Positions 1 through 11,539 of a stretch of DNA of 64,000 nucleotides are shown here, piece by piece. The number at the start of each line of letters is the position of its first letter. Positions within the stretch are counted from its first letter, which is position 1. The notes below the pieces were generated by a model. The model was not told where the DNA came from, made no database searches, and was given only the letters and a program-made list of their open reading frames with translations. The position numbers and the translations under genes are program-made. The DNA comes from Camelus bactrianus (taxonomy: Eukaryota; Chordata; Mammalia; Artiodactyla; Camelidae), in contig NC_133546.1 in the NCBI RefSeq assembly GCF_048773025.1, forward strand, positions 82,155,816 through 82,219,815. The letters are read 5' to 3'.

Positions 1-361
1 ATAGTATTGATGTGGTGTTTATTGTTAGAAAAGACTTGTTGGATGCTTCTATAACTTGTGCATTTAATTTTCTTTTAGAATGGAAATACTAGTACCATGT
101 GAGCTTTTTATTAAAATAATGATTCCTGAGATAATGGTCAGCAGAGTGACAGTAAAAATAGGGTTTACTAGTATACTAAAGATATAAAACAATACTCTTA
201 GGGTATGTACCTGATAGTTTATTTAACAGACTATATTCACCATAGAATGTGGCATAATGTGGTAGCATGAACATTTTAAAATTCTTAGGGGTAGGATCAA
301 TTCCTATGATTCTAGGAACTGATTAAACCTCTTTTATTTACTATTTTAAAAGAGCTCTTTT
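1..361. other. AT-rich intergenic DNA, nothing recognised
   Basis: No open frame, RNA gene or clear repeat family is visible in this stretch. It ends where a tRNA-derived SINE begins. Confidence 0.5.
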
Positions 362-408
362 GGGGGAGGATATAGCTCAGTGGTAGAGTGTATGCTTAGA
401 TGATGATG

Positions 409-461
<53 letters not shown>

Positions 462-557
462 TAATAATAATAATATATTAAATATTTTAAATGATTATAA
501 TAATAATAATAATAAATTTAAACATACATAAATAAACCTACTTACTTCCTCCTTAAA
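362..557 (+). mobile_element. Vic-1-type tRNA-derived SINE split by an (AAT)n expansion
   Basis: The left end has the tRNA-like head with a pol III A-box (TATAGCTCAGTGGTAGAG) typical of the camelid SINE. The B-box half (expected GGTTCAATCCC) is absent and its place is taken by AAT repeats. The usual SINE tail, seen here as AATAAACCTACTTACTTCC, resumes near 530. The A-rich tail or body evidently seeded a microsatellite that replaced the middle of the element. It is not a tRNA gene. Confidence 0.8.
397..515 (+). repeat. (AAT)n microsatellite inside the SINE
   Basis: A long, mostly perfect AAT tract runs from about 405 to 475, with interrupted units to about 515. It is likely to be length-polymorphic. 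Confidence 0.9.
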
Positions 558-704
558 AGCAGAGCAAAACAAACAAACAAAATCTCTTTGGTCAGACATA
601 ATTCTTATGTTTGTAGTGGGATGCCTGATGCACTGACAGGTACTGAAACATATACATAGAGCTAGTCTTTGTGTTAATTTTTTTCATAAATAAGGGATGT
701 ATAA

Positions 705-1035
705 AAAAGAAATCTAAAAAGAGAACATAAATCCAAAACAGAAATAGATTCATAGACATAGAATACAAACTTGTGGTTACCAAGGGAGAGAGGGATGGGA
801 AGGGATAAACTGGGAGTTCAAAATTTGTAGATACTGACAGGCATATGCAGAATAGATAAACAAGATTGTACTGTATAGCACAGGGAAATATATACAAGAT
901 ACTGTGGTAGCTCACAGGGAAAATAATGTAACAATGAATATATATATATGTTCATGTATGTCTGAAAAATTTTGCTCTACACTGGAATTTGACACAACAT
1001 TGTAAAATTACTATAACTCAATAAAAATGTTAAAA
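705..1035 (+). mobile_element. 5'-truncated L1, 3' UTR only
   Basis: This is the camelid-type L1 3' UTR ending in the ACTGGAATTTGACACAAC and AATAAAAATG-type tail with a short A run. It is flanked by a 16-bp target duplication with one mismatch, AATAAGGGATGTATAA at 689-704 and AATAAGAGATGTATAA at 1036-1051. The 107-codon minus-strand frame (592-915) is an antisense shadow. Confidence 0.9.
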
Positions 1036-1051
1036 AATAAGAGATGTATAA

Positions 1052-3777
1052 GATGATCATCTCAAAATTGTGTGTAGGATATTCAAATTCATAGAAAGGA
1101 TATTGTTAGGAGACATGTTTGATTAATAACATTGGCTGTATGTAATTTGGCTGTATATAATTCTGTTATCTAGGGATTTTGAAATGCCCTTAAAAATAGA
1201 ATAATTTTGAAACCATTTATTATAGTGATACTGACATTTTCAGCTATAAAGATCAGAGAAAATAGACCTGCTACATATTCTACATGGAAGGTATATACAA
1301 GTTTTGATTCTCCTGTTAAATCAAAATGGGGCTCTGTTGATTTCTGCTACAGTAGAAGTAAATATAAAAAAAATCTAGCTAGGGTTTGGGAGGGGAAAAT
1401 TAATCATAGGTATTCTTGTTTAATAACTGAGAGTATAAATGATCCATTTATCAGTAGGAATGATAAACCAATAATTGCTAGTTTACTTTATTTGAGATTG
1501 TGCTCTTGCCCATAAAGCTCTGATTAGTGTGTATTTTTAATATTATACTCATCCAGATCAGAGCATGGAATAAGAAGCTAGGCTTCATACAGCCAGTAAA
1601 AGAAGTGTGCCTAAGTTTACATCAGTGGATAGTGGATAAGTTATGTTAAGAGGAACTGCTAATGTGAAAGCCATGGTTAAGGCCAGCATTGGTGCAATAA
1701 TATACATAAATTGATGATATTTGGGCCTCTCTAAATTTCCAGAACCTAGGAATTCCCTTTAATTAATGTGAAAAGTGATACAGTGAGCAAACCTGTAATA
1801 CTTAGTAAAAGAATGTAGATTATAAACCTGTTCTTAGGAAGAGGACTTAACCTTGAGGAAATAAAGATTTATGTTTGATGCAATTGTTGTGTTCTGCTAC
1901 CGTAGCAAACCATGTTCTACACTAGGGTATGTATAAATTATTAAAATTTTACTGTATCACCAATTAATTTGATGGTGCTTTTATAAAGTGACCCTTAATT
2001 CTCTTGTCCTCTCATACTGGGACAAGTGTGTAATACATACAAACTTATTGGGATCAATCCAGTCTGAACTCATATCTCACAGAACTTTAATCATTAAATG
2101 AAGCATTTTCAGCAGTTACAACACTGGGATCTTCTGATCCAATTCTGAGGGTATAAAATCTATTGCTGAAATGAATTCTAAATTTGAATTGAGCTATTAT
2201 TCTTAGAGTACTTTTTTCTGTAAATCAATGTATTGGATCAATACATGCTACAGCATTTTGAAAAGCTGGTCTAAATTTTAATCACTTGGAGCTTGTTATA
2301 TTCATTGGGGCCACCACAACCAAAATTATTAACCCATTAAAAGCTATGCTATCCGTTAAGATTCAGTTATTTATTTTATAGATTAAACACATAAAGCACC
2401 AAAGGATCTTCTCATTTTATATGGCTCCCACCTCTTATTAGGAAGGTCAATTTCACTGATGAAAAGAGATAGTAAAAACCTTATGCCATTCTCCCAGCTG
2501 CTTATTTAGAAAACAAGTGATTATTCTCCATTTTCAGTGTCAGGAAACCATGGCCATTAAATATGTCCTTTGTTAGGCAGTGCCTCTAAGATTAGAAGTG
2601 CTAGAGGTAACCTTCCTGGTAAACATGCAGGACATGTGATTACAAAGTTCCTTTTCCTTTTACAAAGTCATTCCTTAAATGCAAACCTGTGTTGGACTAA
2701 CAGTTTTTTAAAAATAATTAAGTATTGCTTAGGGTTTATTTTGCTGTTAACCATCAGTAAGTGATTCATACTGATATAAGCTTATGCAAGGATAAATATT
2801 TCTTGCTACCAATATGAATAGTATTGCTTTTACTAACTAATAGATTAGTCCAGTATTAAATTATGAGGTTTATTATTTTGCTATTGATATTGAGATTAAT
2901 GTGTTCTTAACCTTGAATACTTTCTTAATTGGTGGCTGCTTTTAAGCAAACTACAGCATTGTTTATGCTTATTCTCTAGAGAAACTTATATCCTGCATCT
3001 ATATACCTGTACCTTTTAAAATTATACTAAATTGTATTAACAGTTTTGTTTTTAATTAATAATTAAAATTGAACTAAAATTATTTTCTGAACAACCTGTT
3101 ATCATCAGACTTGTTGGGCTTATTACCTCTACTCATAAATCTTCTATTATACCATATAGATGAATTTGTTCCAGTAAACTGTTCATAAATACATCCTCTG
3201 GTTTCAAGGTATTTAACTTATTTCATCTTTCCCTAATGGTACTTTATACTACTAGATTTAATTTTCTATCTTCAATATATTAAGTGTTAAACAAATCTCT
3301 AATTTACTTATGATAGTTGAATATGGTAGGAAGCCTGGTCTGGCTTTAGTTCAAATTTTTCATGAGGTATGGAATCTACTGGGTGTAAACCAGGTGCTTT
3401 TCTTTCAACTACACTTTAATGCATCAAAGCACACTCTCTGGTGTGCTCACCTTGTCATGAATCACCTCCTCGTTAATTACTTGTACTTGCTAATGGGCTA
3501 TAAAAAGTTATCACTATTAGAGTAGAGTGATGGCATGAGTGTGCCTGCTTCATGTCCTGATTGTATTTGTCACACTTCTTAATTTACAACTATGTTCTCC
3601 TTTGGTATTTCTTAACAATTTTGTATATATTATTTTGTACTCAAGTTTTCCCTTGACTTGCCATCCAATAGTTTACACTTAGACCTGACATTTTTATATC
3701 TAATCATTATGATTATGACTGCTCCTTTTGTGGGTATTCTGAAGATGCTGTTACAGAGACAAACCACCAAAAAAAAA
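1052..3777. other. Intergenic DNA, no gene recognised
   Basis: About 2.7 kb of AT-rich sequence. Open frames are short (102 codons at most, 1207-1515) and show no domain I recognise. Around 2240-2300 there is a weak MER5-like patch (ATTTTAATCACTTGGAGC) that I would not call. A poly(A) run at about 3768-3781 precedes the old L1. Confidence 0.5.
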
Positions 3778-3843
3778 AAAACTGATAAAATAAATGAGTT
3801 TAGAAAACTTGTATGATAAAATATCAATACAGAAAAATCAATT
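3778..3843 (+). mobile_element. Old L1 ORF2 segment, left of a nested insertion
   Basis: This matches the L1 ORF2 region that reads 'ataaatgagtttagcaagg...caatac' in old subfamilies. It continues at 4712 after the younger L1 that interrupts it. Confidence 0.7.
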
Positions 3844-4711
3844 CTTAAAATATACACAATATCACTAATTATCAGAGAAATGCAAACCAAAACTACAATG
3901 AGGTATCACCTCACACCAGTCAGAATGGCCATCATCCAAAAATCCACAAATGACAAATGCTGGAGTGGCTGTGGAGTAATGGAACTCTCCTACACTGTTG
4001 GTGGGAATGCAGCTTGGTGCAGCCACTGTGGAAAATAGTATGGAGATTCCTCAAAAGACTAGGAATAGACTTATCATATGACCCAGGAATCCCACTCCAG
4101 GGGCTCTGTCCAGAAGGAACCCTACTTCAAAAAGACACTTGTGTCCCAATGTTTATAGCAGCAATATTTCCAGTAGCCAAGACATGGAAACAGCCTAAAT
4201 GTCCATCAACAGATGACTGGATAAATAAGAAGTGGTATAATTATACAATTGAATACTATTCAGCCATATAAATCGACAACATAACGTCATTTGCGCATCA
4301 TGGATGCTCCTGGAGAATGTCATTCTAAGTGGAGTAAGCCAGAAGAAGAAAGAAAAATACCATATGAGATCACTTATATGTGGAACCTAAAACAAACAAA
4401 CAAACAAACAAACAAACAGCATAAATACAAATCAGAAATAGACACATAGACATAGAAAACAATCTTGTGGTTGCCAAGGGGGCAGACAGTGCGAAGGGAT
4501 AGACTGGGATTTCAAAATTGTAGAATATATAAACAAGATTATACTGTATATCACAGGGAAATAAATACAAGATCTCATGGTAGCTCACAGAGAGAAAAAT
4601 TTGACAATGAGTATATATATATATATGTTCATGTGTAACTGAAAATTTGTGCTCTTCACTGGAATTTGACACATTGTAAAATGATTATAAAGCAATAAAA
4701 ATATTAAAAAA
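3844..4711 (+). mobile_element. 5'-truncated L1 (ORF2 C-terminus plus 3' UTR) nested in an older L1
   Basis: The frame at 3957-4271 encodes the L1 ORF2 C-terminal region, with [41 protein letters not shown] and EYYSAI. It is followed by the 3' UTR and the same tail as the other young copies. An approximate target duplication, AGAAAAATCAATT at 3831-3843 against AGAAAAATGAGTT at 4712-4724 (11 of 13 match), marks insertion into the surrounding older L1. A CAAA-unit repeat lies at 4392-4418. Confidence 0.92.
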
Positions 4712-5384
4712 AGAAAAATGAGTTGACTTTCTATATGCTAATAAGTTCCAGAAAGATAAATTACTAAAACAAACTTATTTCACAATTGTACCAAAAAATA
4801 ACCAAAATGCCTAGAAATAAATTATAAAGGATATGAAAGGCCTGCACATGGAAACTTATAAAACAGTGATAAAGAAATTGATACAGGACACACATCCACA
4901 AAATTTGTGCTCATACATTAGAAGAACATTGGTATAACATTCATCAAGCAAAAGCAGTGTACACATTAATTGCGAACTCTATCAAATTCAAATAGCTTTT
5001 TTTTCATGGACACAAAAACCAAGAAATCCTAGCATTTGTGTAGAACAAAGAACCCCGAATAACCTAAATGATCCTAAGAAAGGAGAAAACAGCTAGAGGC
5101 AACTTTCTCACTGACTTCACAGAACATGATGAATCTACAGTCACCTAAGCAGTGTGGTACTGGCACAAAAACAGGCACATGAACCAGAGTGATAGAATAG
5201 AGAGCACAGGAATAAACCCAGTTTATGTTGTCAGTTAATTCACAACAAAAGAACTAAGGACACACAATGGGGAAAGACATTATCCTCAATAAATGGTGCC
5301 AAGAACACCGGAAACCATATCCCCCCAAAATGACACGAGACACTGTCAACATCACACACAAAATTAAGAGTAAACTCCACAAGT
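4712..5384 (+). mobile_element. Old L1 ORF2 (reverse transcriptase C-terminal side), degraded
   Basis: Degraded ORF2 resumes after the nested insertion. Recognisable stretches correspond to the 'LGINLTKEV...', 'YWHKNRH..QWNR' and 'INPVYVVS' regions, ending near the position equivalent to the 'aatggtgc...gaaaac' part. There is no usable frame, and divergence is far higher than in the nested copy. Confidence 0.75.
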
Positions 5385-5735
5385 TCCCATATAAAGCCCC
5401 TTCTGTTCTGGATCCTCTGAAAATGGAAACCCTTGGCTGTAAACACATGGAGAAAGCTTCTGCCCACTTTTTCCACATCTTTTACTCTCATGATGTTGCC
5501 TCCTGTTGGTTCCTGAAGAAGTCTGGCTCCTGCCTGTGTGTACTTACCTGAGCATTGTCCTGAAGTTGAAACCACGACGGGTCCTGAAGAGGCCCAGCCT
5601 CCACTAGCTCCACAAGGAGCCAAACCCCTCAGTGAGAAACGTGCACCTCAAGGGTCAGAGAGTGGGCATGGAGCCACCTTCTGACCAGCTGGGAACTGCA
5701 GGTGCAACAACTCAGTGTTTACCAAGTGTACTCTA
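5385..5735. other. Unclassified, GC-richer insert inside the old L1
   Basis: The L1 match stops near 5385 and resumes near 5740. Between them are about 350 bases with a different base composition (more G and C than the flanks). Overlapping frames of 94 to 127 codons on both strands run through it, but I recognise no domain. It could be an unrelated transposon, a pseudogene fragment or very diverged L1. Confidence 0.35.
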
Positions 5736-6470
5736 AATTGTCCATACAATTATAAAAATGCACATCTATAAATATTCTAAAGGAAAACATGTAAGAAAAT
5801 CTACATAACCTTGTCTAAGTGATGAACTTTTTAAAAAAAATCCCCAAATCTATCCACAAAAGTAAAATTTGTATCATGGAATTAAAAAAAAATAAAAATT
5901 TAAACATTGTTTATGATCTTATTCAGAAAACCTAAAGACAAACCACACACTGAGAAAAATAAATCTAGACAACACATACCTGATTAAGGATTTGGACACA
6001 ATTACATCAAAAATTTTATAACAAACAACCCAAATAAAAACTGGCAAAGATCTTAACAAACACCTTTCCAAAGAAAATCATATACCATTAAGGAATTACA
6101 AACTAAAATGATGATATAGAAATGCACACTTATTAGAACCACTAAACTCCAAAGAAATGACATTACCTGTGATTTATAGAGAATGAAGAAAAACAGGAAC
6201 TCTCCCTCACTGCTGGAGGAATCCACGTGTGGCTACTTTGAAAGACAGTTTGGCAGTTTTTTCCAAAGCTATTCAAAGTTCACCTGAGGACACAACAGTG
6301 TGTCTTTAGTATTTAGACAACTGCTTTGAAAGTGTCTAAACAAAACCTAGCCTGCAATTATGCACAACAACTCTACTCATAATGCCTAAAATCTTTAAAA
6401 TATGAGGATATTCTTCCATGCATGAATACATAAGATAATTAGGGTATACCCTTGTGAAGGATGGCAAATT
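5736..6470 (+). mobile_element. Old L1 ORF2 3' part and UTR remnant
   Basis: The L1 match resumes ('...ctacataaccttg', 'aaaatctggcaaa', 'actgctggaggaatc', 'acagtttggcagttttt') in correct order after the unclassified insert. Its end is indistinct and I place it near 6470. Confidence 0.7.
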
Positions 6471-6657
6471 ACACTCTAACATAGATCTCTTTAGCTTGAA
6501 GATTACAATGGACAGATTTCTTAAAAAAGAACCATGAGATTCTCTGAAACCCAAGTCAATTTTGCCTTTTTGAGGCAATTTTATATTTATAATGGAAATC
6601 TCCATTTGAAAGGTTGTGTCCCCCTCTGTGCCAGGAATAGAAAAATGACTAAATCTC

Positions 6658-6663
6658 AAACAA

Positions 6664-6705
<42 letters not shown>

Positions 6706-6712
6706 AACACTT
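6658..6712 (+). repeat. (CAA)n microsatellite
   Basis: About 15 CAA units precede AAACACTTTTATTAATGG. It accounts for the poly-cysteine frame on the minus strand (6336-6710) and the poly-threonine frame on the plus strand; neither is a gene. Confidence 0.95.
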
Positions 6713-7559
6713 TTATTAATGGAGAAGGCTAAGATTTAAATCTGTACAATGAACATACCCTTCGTTTCTTTTGGTTTTAGATGAAGATGGTATTTCAAGT
6801 GATGTCTTGGGCCATTTCAGGGAATTACTCAATTTTCTTGGTATCTCCCATGCTTAAAGGAGGTACGCATGTTACTAAGTTTGTTTATACAATTATCTAT
6901 AGACAGCTAATACCACAAAAGTGTGTACTTAAAATGATTTAAATGTTATGATTTAAAATGATTTAAGTGTCATATTATGTATTTTTAATCACAATCAAAA
7001 TAATCAGGAATGTAGTACTGATACAATGCATGATAGTAATACACACTAAAAAGATCCCTAGTGAAAAAAACCATAAAGAAAAGTTCTCCCAGATTAAGTG
7101 ATTATCGTGTATGTTTTAAACCCATCAAGGTTGTAAAAAGGAGAGAATTTCAGTAACAATTCTAGAAAAAGAAAAAAAAAGAAAACAAGCAGTTAGACCT
7201 ACTGGTGAAAGTTGAAGTGAGCCTATGTATTAAATAATAATGTGGAAAGCATATCACTTCCTCATTTGCACATTATATGGCGGTTCTTCAGGAGAGTGTC
7301 CCTGCTTTGGGGAAAGCAGACTACATTATTTGGTGCAAAGTGCCAACTATGAGGACTTTTTATCATTAAAAAAATTATTGGAAAGTCCAATATATTCAAA
7401 GCAACCATATCAATACCATGGCAGAAAAGTGGATAAGACAGATATTAAATGTCGATATAGAGGCCAATACTTATCCAGACCAAGGTCATCTAAAGTTGTG
7501 ATGATAATTGCCCTTGTAGAAATCCACTTGCTATTAAGAGGTACTGTGGGAGGAGTATA
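6713..7559. other. Intergenic DNA, no gene recognised
   Basis: A 108-codon frame (7240-7566) has no recognisable domain and no neighbouring splice or promoter signal. No repeat family was assigned. Confidence 0.45.
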
Positions 7560-7930
7560 CAAGTAGCCATCAAGGTTAAACAGTATCTAAATATCCTTAT
7601 TGTCTTGCATCAGAGGTGCAGATGTACAGTCATTCTGTCTAAGCATCATCCATGTGAGTTCCTGCCTGGGTCCCCAAGCCATGCATCCACACGTCTATGC
7701 AAGTAACTGTCTCACTCCCAACAACATAGCACTGCCAGTAGCTCCTAGACCAGTCAAAGAGAAACAGAAAGTGATGTGATATAGTCAGTGGTAGTGGTTT
7801 GGAAGAGGCTGGTTTGGCCGTGTGTCATCTTCCTAGGCTTGCAGGCATCTGTGAGTGAGTGAGGAAGCCTGATATCTGGGTACATGTCAAGGTGACCTCA
7901 GCTGGGCTGAGAGTGTGGGGCATTGGTGAA
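7560..7930 (+). repeat. Unclassified dispersed repeat, copy 1
   Basis: This stretch is closely related, in inverse orientation, to about 21780-22135. Shared landmarks include GTCCCCAAGCCATGCATCC, CAACAACATAGCACTGCCAG and GGAAGAGGCTGGTTTGG. I do not recognise the family. The reading frames are broken differently in the two copies, so it is not conserved coding DNA. Confidence 0.75.
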
Positions 7931-9109
7931 GGTTATAACAGACTTTTCAGGGGTACTTCTGCCTACACTTGTGCAACATGGTCTGTTCATCCCCAGCACA
8001 GATTAGAGAACAACACAGTTCCCACGGGTGCTGCACAAGGCCAAATCTAAGGTGTAATGGCTTACTTACCCTGCCATCATGTGGTAACTCAAAACCATCA
8101 TCCATCCAGTAATGTGTGAATTTTCCTGAGAAAAGTGCTTTACAGAATTCAATATAAATTCAATGTAGATTTTATAGAAATTCAATTATAGTGAAGTAGA
8201 AATCCACATATACAAATATATCCCATGCATGCAATAATAATTTTGCCATCATATGTTTCCTAACATAAAGAGCTATAATGTAGTTTCTTTAAAGGTTAAT
8301 TGAAATGAAGAGAGAAGTAGTAAGATCTTAAGCTCCTATAGAGAGACAATTTCACAGCAAAAATATTTGGATGTATGTGGCTTATTTGGGAAGTGATGAC
8401 AGGAATCCAGAGAGGTGTAGATGGCAAAAAGGGACAGTAAGACAGGGAAAATGGAAAAGTCAAGAAAGGCGAGTTATGGGACTGGTTCCCCTTCTGGGAA
8501 ATGAGGTCAATCCCAAAATGGGTATTCTGAAGAACTACATAGACTGCACTTCAGAAGTATCCCTTTGAAGGGCAATGTGGATATTTATCCAACAACTCAC
8601 ATTTCCCATTGATTGAGAGTTTTTGTAGATGTCTTTAACACCCCTAAACTTTCAGGCTGTGCTTGTGCAAAATGAGCTGCCTTTCACAGTTTAAAGAAAA
8701 GCCTGAGACAGAATAGATGAAAGGCACTCGAGGCAGGACATAGACGTAAGCTTACTGGTACCAGGAATGCTCTGCTACAGTACATTGAGAAAAGAGGCAA
8801 GAGGATGAGCAATGAGAATTGGAAATAACTGAAGCCTAAGAATTGGGAAATAGAGTGACCAAATCTGAATAATACTTTCAGACAAAGCCTTGTACTGAAA
8901 ATAATTTAAGCTTCTGGATTAAGGAAATGTATCTTTTCAAAAGCAATAAAAATGTTAAACTAGTACTGAATGACATCATTAGGCCAAATTTCAAGGGAAA
9001 GTGGGAACTCAGTGAGGTAAGTGGAGCATGGAAGCTGTTGTCAAACAAAGGAATGTGCCATCAATTTTGAAGGTGTGAGATAATGGGACAGAGTTCAAAG
9101 CCAGAGCTC
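7931..9109. other. Intergenic DNA, unclassified
   Basis: No gene is supported. The stretch may include more of the repeat at 7560-7930, since similarity to the 22-kb copy fades after about 7905. Frames of 63 to 65 codons at 7859 and 8371 look like chance. Confidence 0.4.
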
Positions 9110-9400
9110 ACCCAAAGAGTCTATGGGGATGCATTGTACTTGATGACTATAGTTAATAATACTGTATCATATATTTGAAAGTTGCTAAGAGAGTAGATAT
9201 TAAACGTTCTCATCATAGGAAAAAATATATATAGCTATTTGTGGCAATGTATGTTAACTAGACTTATTGTGATCATTTGTATCAAATATATAAATATGAT
9301 ATATATATAATACATCTATTTCAAATCCATGATTTTGAGCACCTGAAAGTAATATAATATTATATGCCAGTTATATCTCAATTTAAAAATAATGTAAAAA
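9110..9400 (+). mobile_element. L1M-type 3' end
   Basis: This matches the old-L1 3' UTR signature: 'gactatagttaataatactgta', 'ttgaaagttgctaagagagtaga', then 'ttatatctcaattt' before an A-rich end. It is diverged and truncated. Confidence 0.8.
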
Positions 9401-10273
9401 TGCATGAACTAAAATATCAAAGGAGAAAAGGAGAAAAAGAAAGGTAAAGGACTTAGGTTTTAATAACATGATATTAACCAATTATTGGAAATAAAAGCAA
9501 TATAAAATGGGATGTATAATTCTATAGTCTTGCCTCTCAAGAACACTGAAGATTAATGCAATGACAACACAGTTCCATTCAACACAAAATGTGATGAAGC
9601 TTCAATGGCAAACTGTCTTTATTAATGAAGAAATATGTTTTGCTTGAACATTAAAAATTCCAAGCCTGAAATTCCCATAGTAGAGCCCTAGTAAAGCATT
9701 CTTGCTGCAGTTTGAGGGGCTTAAACTTTCCCTTCAAAAAATAACTTCAGATCGGAATACTCCCTAAACTATATGAGGCAAATGAATAACTGTGCATTGT
9801 TTGGTTTTTTCAGCTTAAAGGGAATAGATGCTATTTCTTCTCTCCTGAAAATTATCCATTATTTCACACTTCCTAGAGTCGTTAATTATAATTCCAGCAT
9901 TATTTGATAATAAAACTAGAATGGGTTTTATTATACATAAAACTATATGTTATATTAGAAAATATAATAACAGTATAATATATATTAATCACTTACTGTA
10001 TTCCTGGAACTGTGCTAAACTTGCTCAATGTTAATAAATTAAATGTGATCACTATACACCTTGTGTGATTCTCAATGTGATTGTGCTATTTGTCAATTCA
10101 TGGACTTCTCAACTCAAAGTCTACTCTTTATTCTCTATTCTGAAAAAATAGAGCTTAACTCCTCAAGTATTTTTCCTTGGCAAAATGGCAAAGTTCAGCT
10201 TTGTCAGTAGAAGGTGTTAGGAGGACAGACACAGTCTAGTGGGAGACTTCCTTTAGATATTGAAAGAATAAAC
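9401..10273. other. Intergenic DNA
   Basis: AT-rich, with no frame of note. Around 9985-10060 a weak MIR- or L2-like patch (CACTTACTGTATTCCTGGAACTG) is possible but not called. Confidence 0.4.
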
Positions 10274-10461
10274 TAGTTATTCTTAACATTTTCTGTACAT
10301 AAGCATCAACAGGGATGCTCTTAAAAATGCTCACACTTGACCTTTGGACCATCACCAGAGTGTCTGATTTAACAGAGCTGGACTTGGAGCTAAGCATGAG
10401 TGTTTTTTTAAGGCCTCCACCCCAAGTGATTTTAATTGCAAGCCAAGGATGAAAACAACTG
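10274..10461 (+). mobile_element. MER5A (non-autonomous hAT-Charlie DNA transposon)
   Basis: About 188 bp, close to the full MER5A length as I remember it. The inverted ends read TAGTTATTCTTAAC on the left and GGATGAAAACAACTG on the right. The interior has the characteristic 'cttaaaaatgc', 'tctgatttaacag' and 'caccccaagtgatttt' blocks. Confidence 0.85.
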
Positions 10462-10689
10462 GAGTACATCTACAAAGAAAGTGTGAACTTGAAGGGAATC
10501 TGCCTTCCCTCACTCCCAATGCATTATATTCAATATTGATTTGATACAGTATGGAAAGGAGAGAGAAGAGTAGCAAAAAAAGATTCATGGCTATCATATT
10601 TATTTGCAGCCAGGGGTTTGTTTTTAAGTGTATGTTTTGTTATTATTCAAATATGGTGAGGCCAACAGATAAGGAGATGATTGTCATGG

Positions 10690-11176
10690 AAAAGATGGTT
10701 TGTTATTCACAGCTCCCAAGAGGAGAGGGCATGCCATGACAATGTGGGGCAACACAAGAAAGTACCAGGGTCAGTAAGGAGCAGAGTGAGCAAGGTGAAA
10801 CCTGGGCAAGAGCTTTATTGTGGCTGCTGCTGGAAGGGGAAAGGGAAGGGGTGAAGCAAAGTAGTCAGGTTAAGATTGGTTAGTTTGAATAACTTCAGCA
10901 GGCTGTATGGTATGGGGGTGTTCATAGTTGACTGATATCTGATCCTCAGGTGATTAGAGCAGTTGGATAGTGGCCCAGAGTGTGAAGGCTGATAGAGGAG
11001 GTGGCTGGAATATAGCCTATTGATTGGTTGGTTTTTTACAAAAGGCACACTTGCAAGGAAGTCCTTTACTATTTCTAAGAATTGGCTAACCCCAGATTGA
11101 TCAGTCTCTTCAGGGACTGCAAAGTCCCAAGATGCCAAACCATTAAATACAGAAGCTAGTAAATATAGTTACTACA
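10690..11176 (-). mobile_element. Solitary LTR of an endogenous retrovirus
   Basis: Read on the minus strand it begins TGTAGTAACT near 11176, has CCAAT-like boxes in a U3-like part, and has an AATAAA signal at about 10812-10820 followed by an R/U5-like pyrimidine- and GT-rich stretch. No internal retroviral sequence lies on either side, so it looks like a solo LTR fossil. I did not assign a family. The 107-codon minus-strand frame inside it is incidental. Confidence 0.6.
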
Positions 11177-11539
11177 GGGTTGCATCTCTTGGATGGTCCA
11201 GGAACTCAAGCCAAAATTTTGGCTTAGGATGACTCTGGACTGGTAATATCCACAGGCACCTTAAAGAATTAAATATGAATCCTTCACAATGGAAGATAAT
11301 TTTACCCTATTCATCTTACAATTCCAACAAGAAATTTTAAAAGAAATTAAATAGCAATAACAATTTAAAAATTGCCAAGCTCAAAAGGAAACAATGAGTA
11401 AACACCCTTCCAAAAAAAAAAAAAAAAAACATTAATAAAGTGACTAAAAAAATTTAAATGTTGAAAATTATTGAATACAGATTACAAACTCATAAGCTTT
11501 CTCTGTTTAAACAAATAAAAGACAAACTTTAAAATATTT
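11177..11539. other. AT-rich spacer with an A run
   Basis: An (A)18 run lies at about 11412-11430. The stretch leads into the L1M ORF1 remnant. No gene. Confidence 0.4.

Noticed and set aside
362-400. tRNA-like sequence with an A-box
   Set aside because: No cloverleaf can be completed and no B-box follows; it is the head of a tRNA-derived SINE, also seen at 12221 and 28828.
397-515. Regularly repeated array
   Set aside because: Pure trinucleotide microsatellite with no spacers; not CRISPR-like. The same holds for 39016-39104.
6336-6710. 124-codon frame with poly-cysteine
   Set aside because: Translation of the (CAA)n tract on the minus strand, followed by chance sequence.
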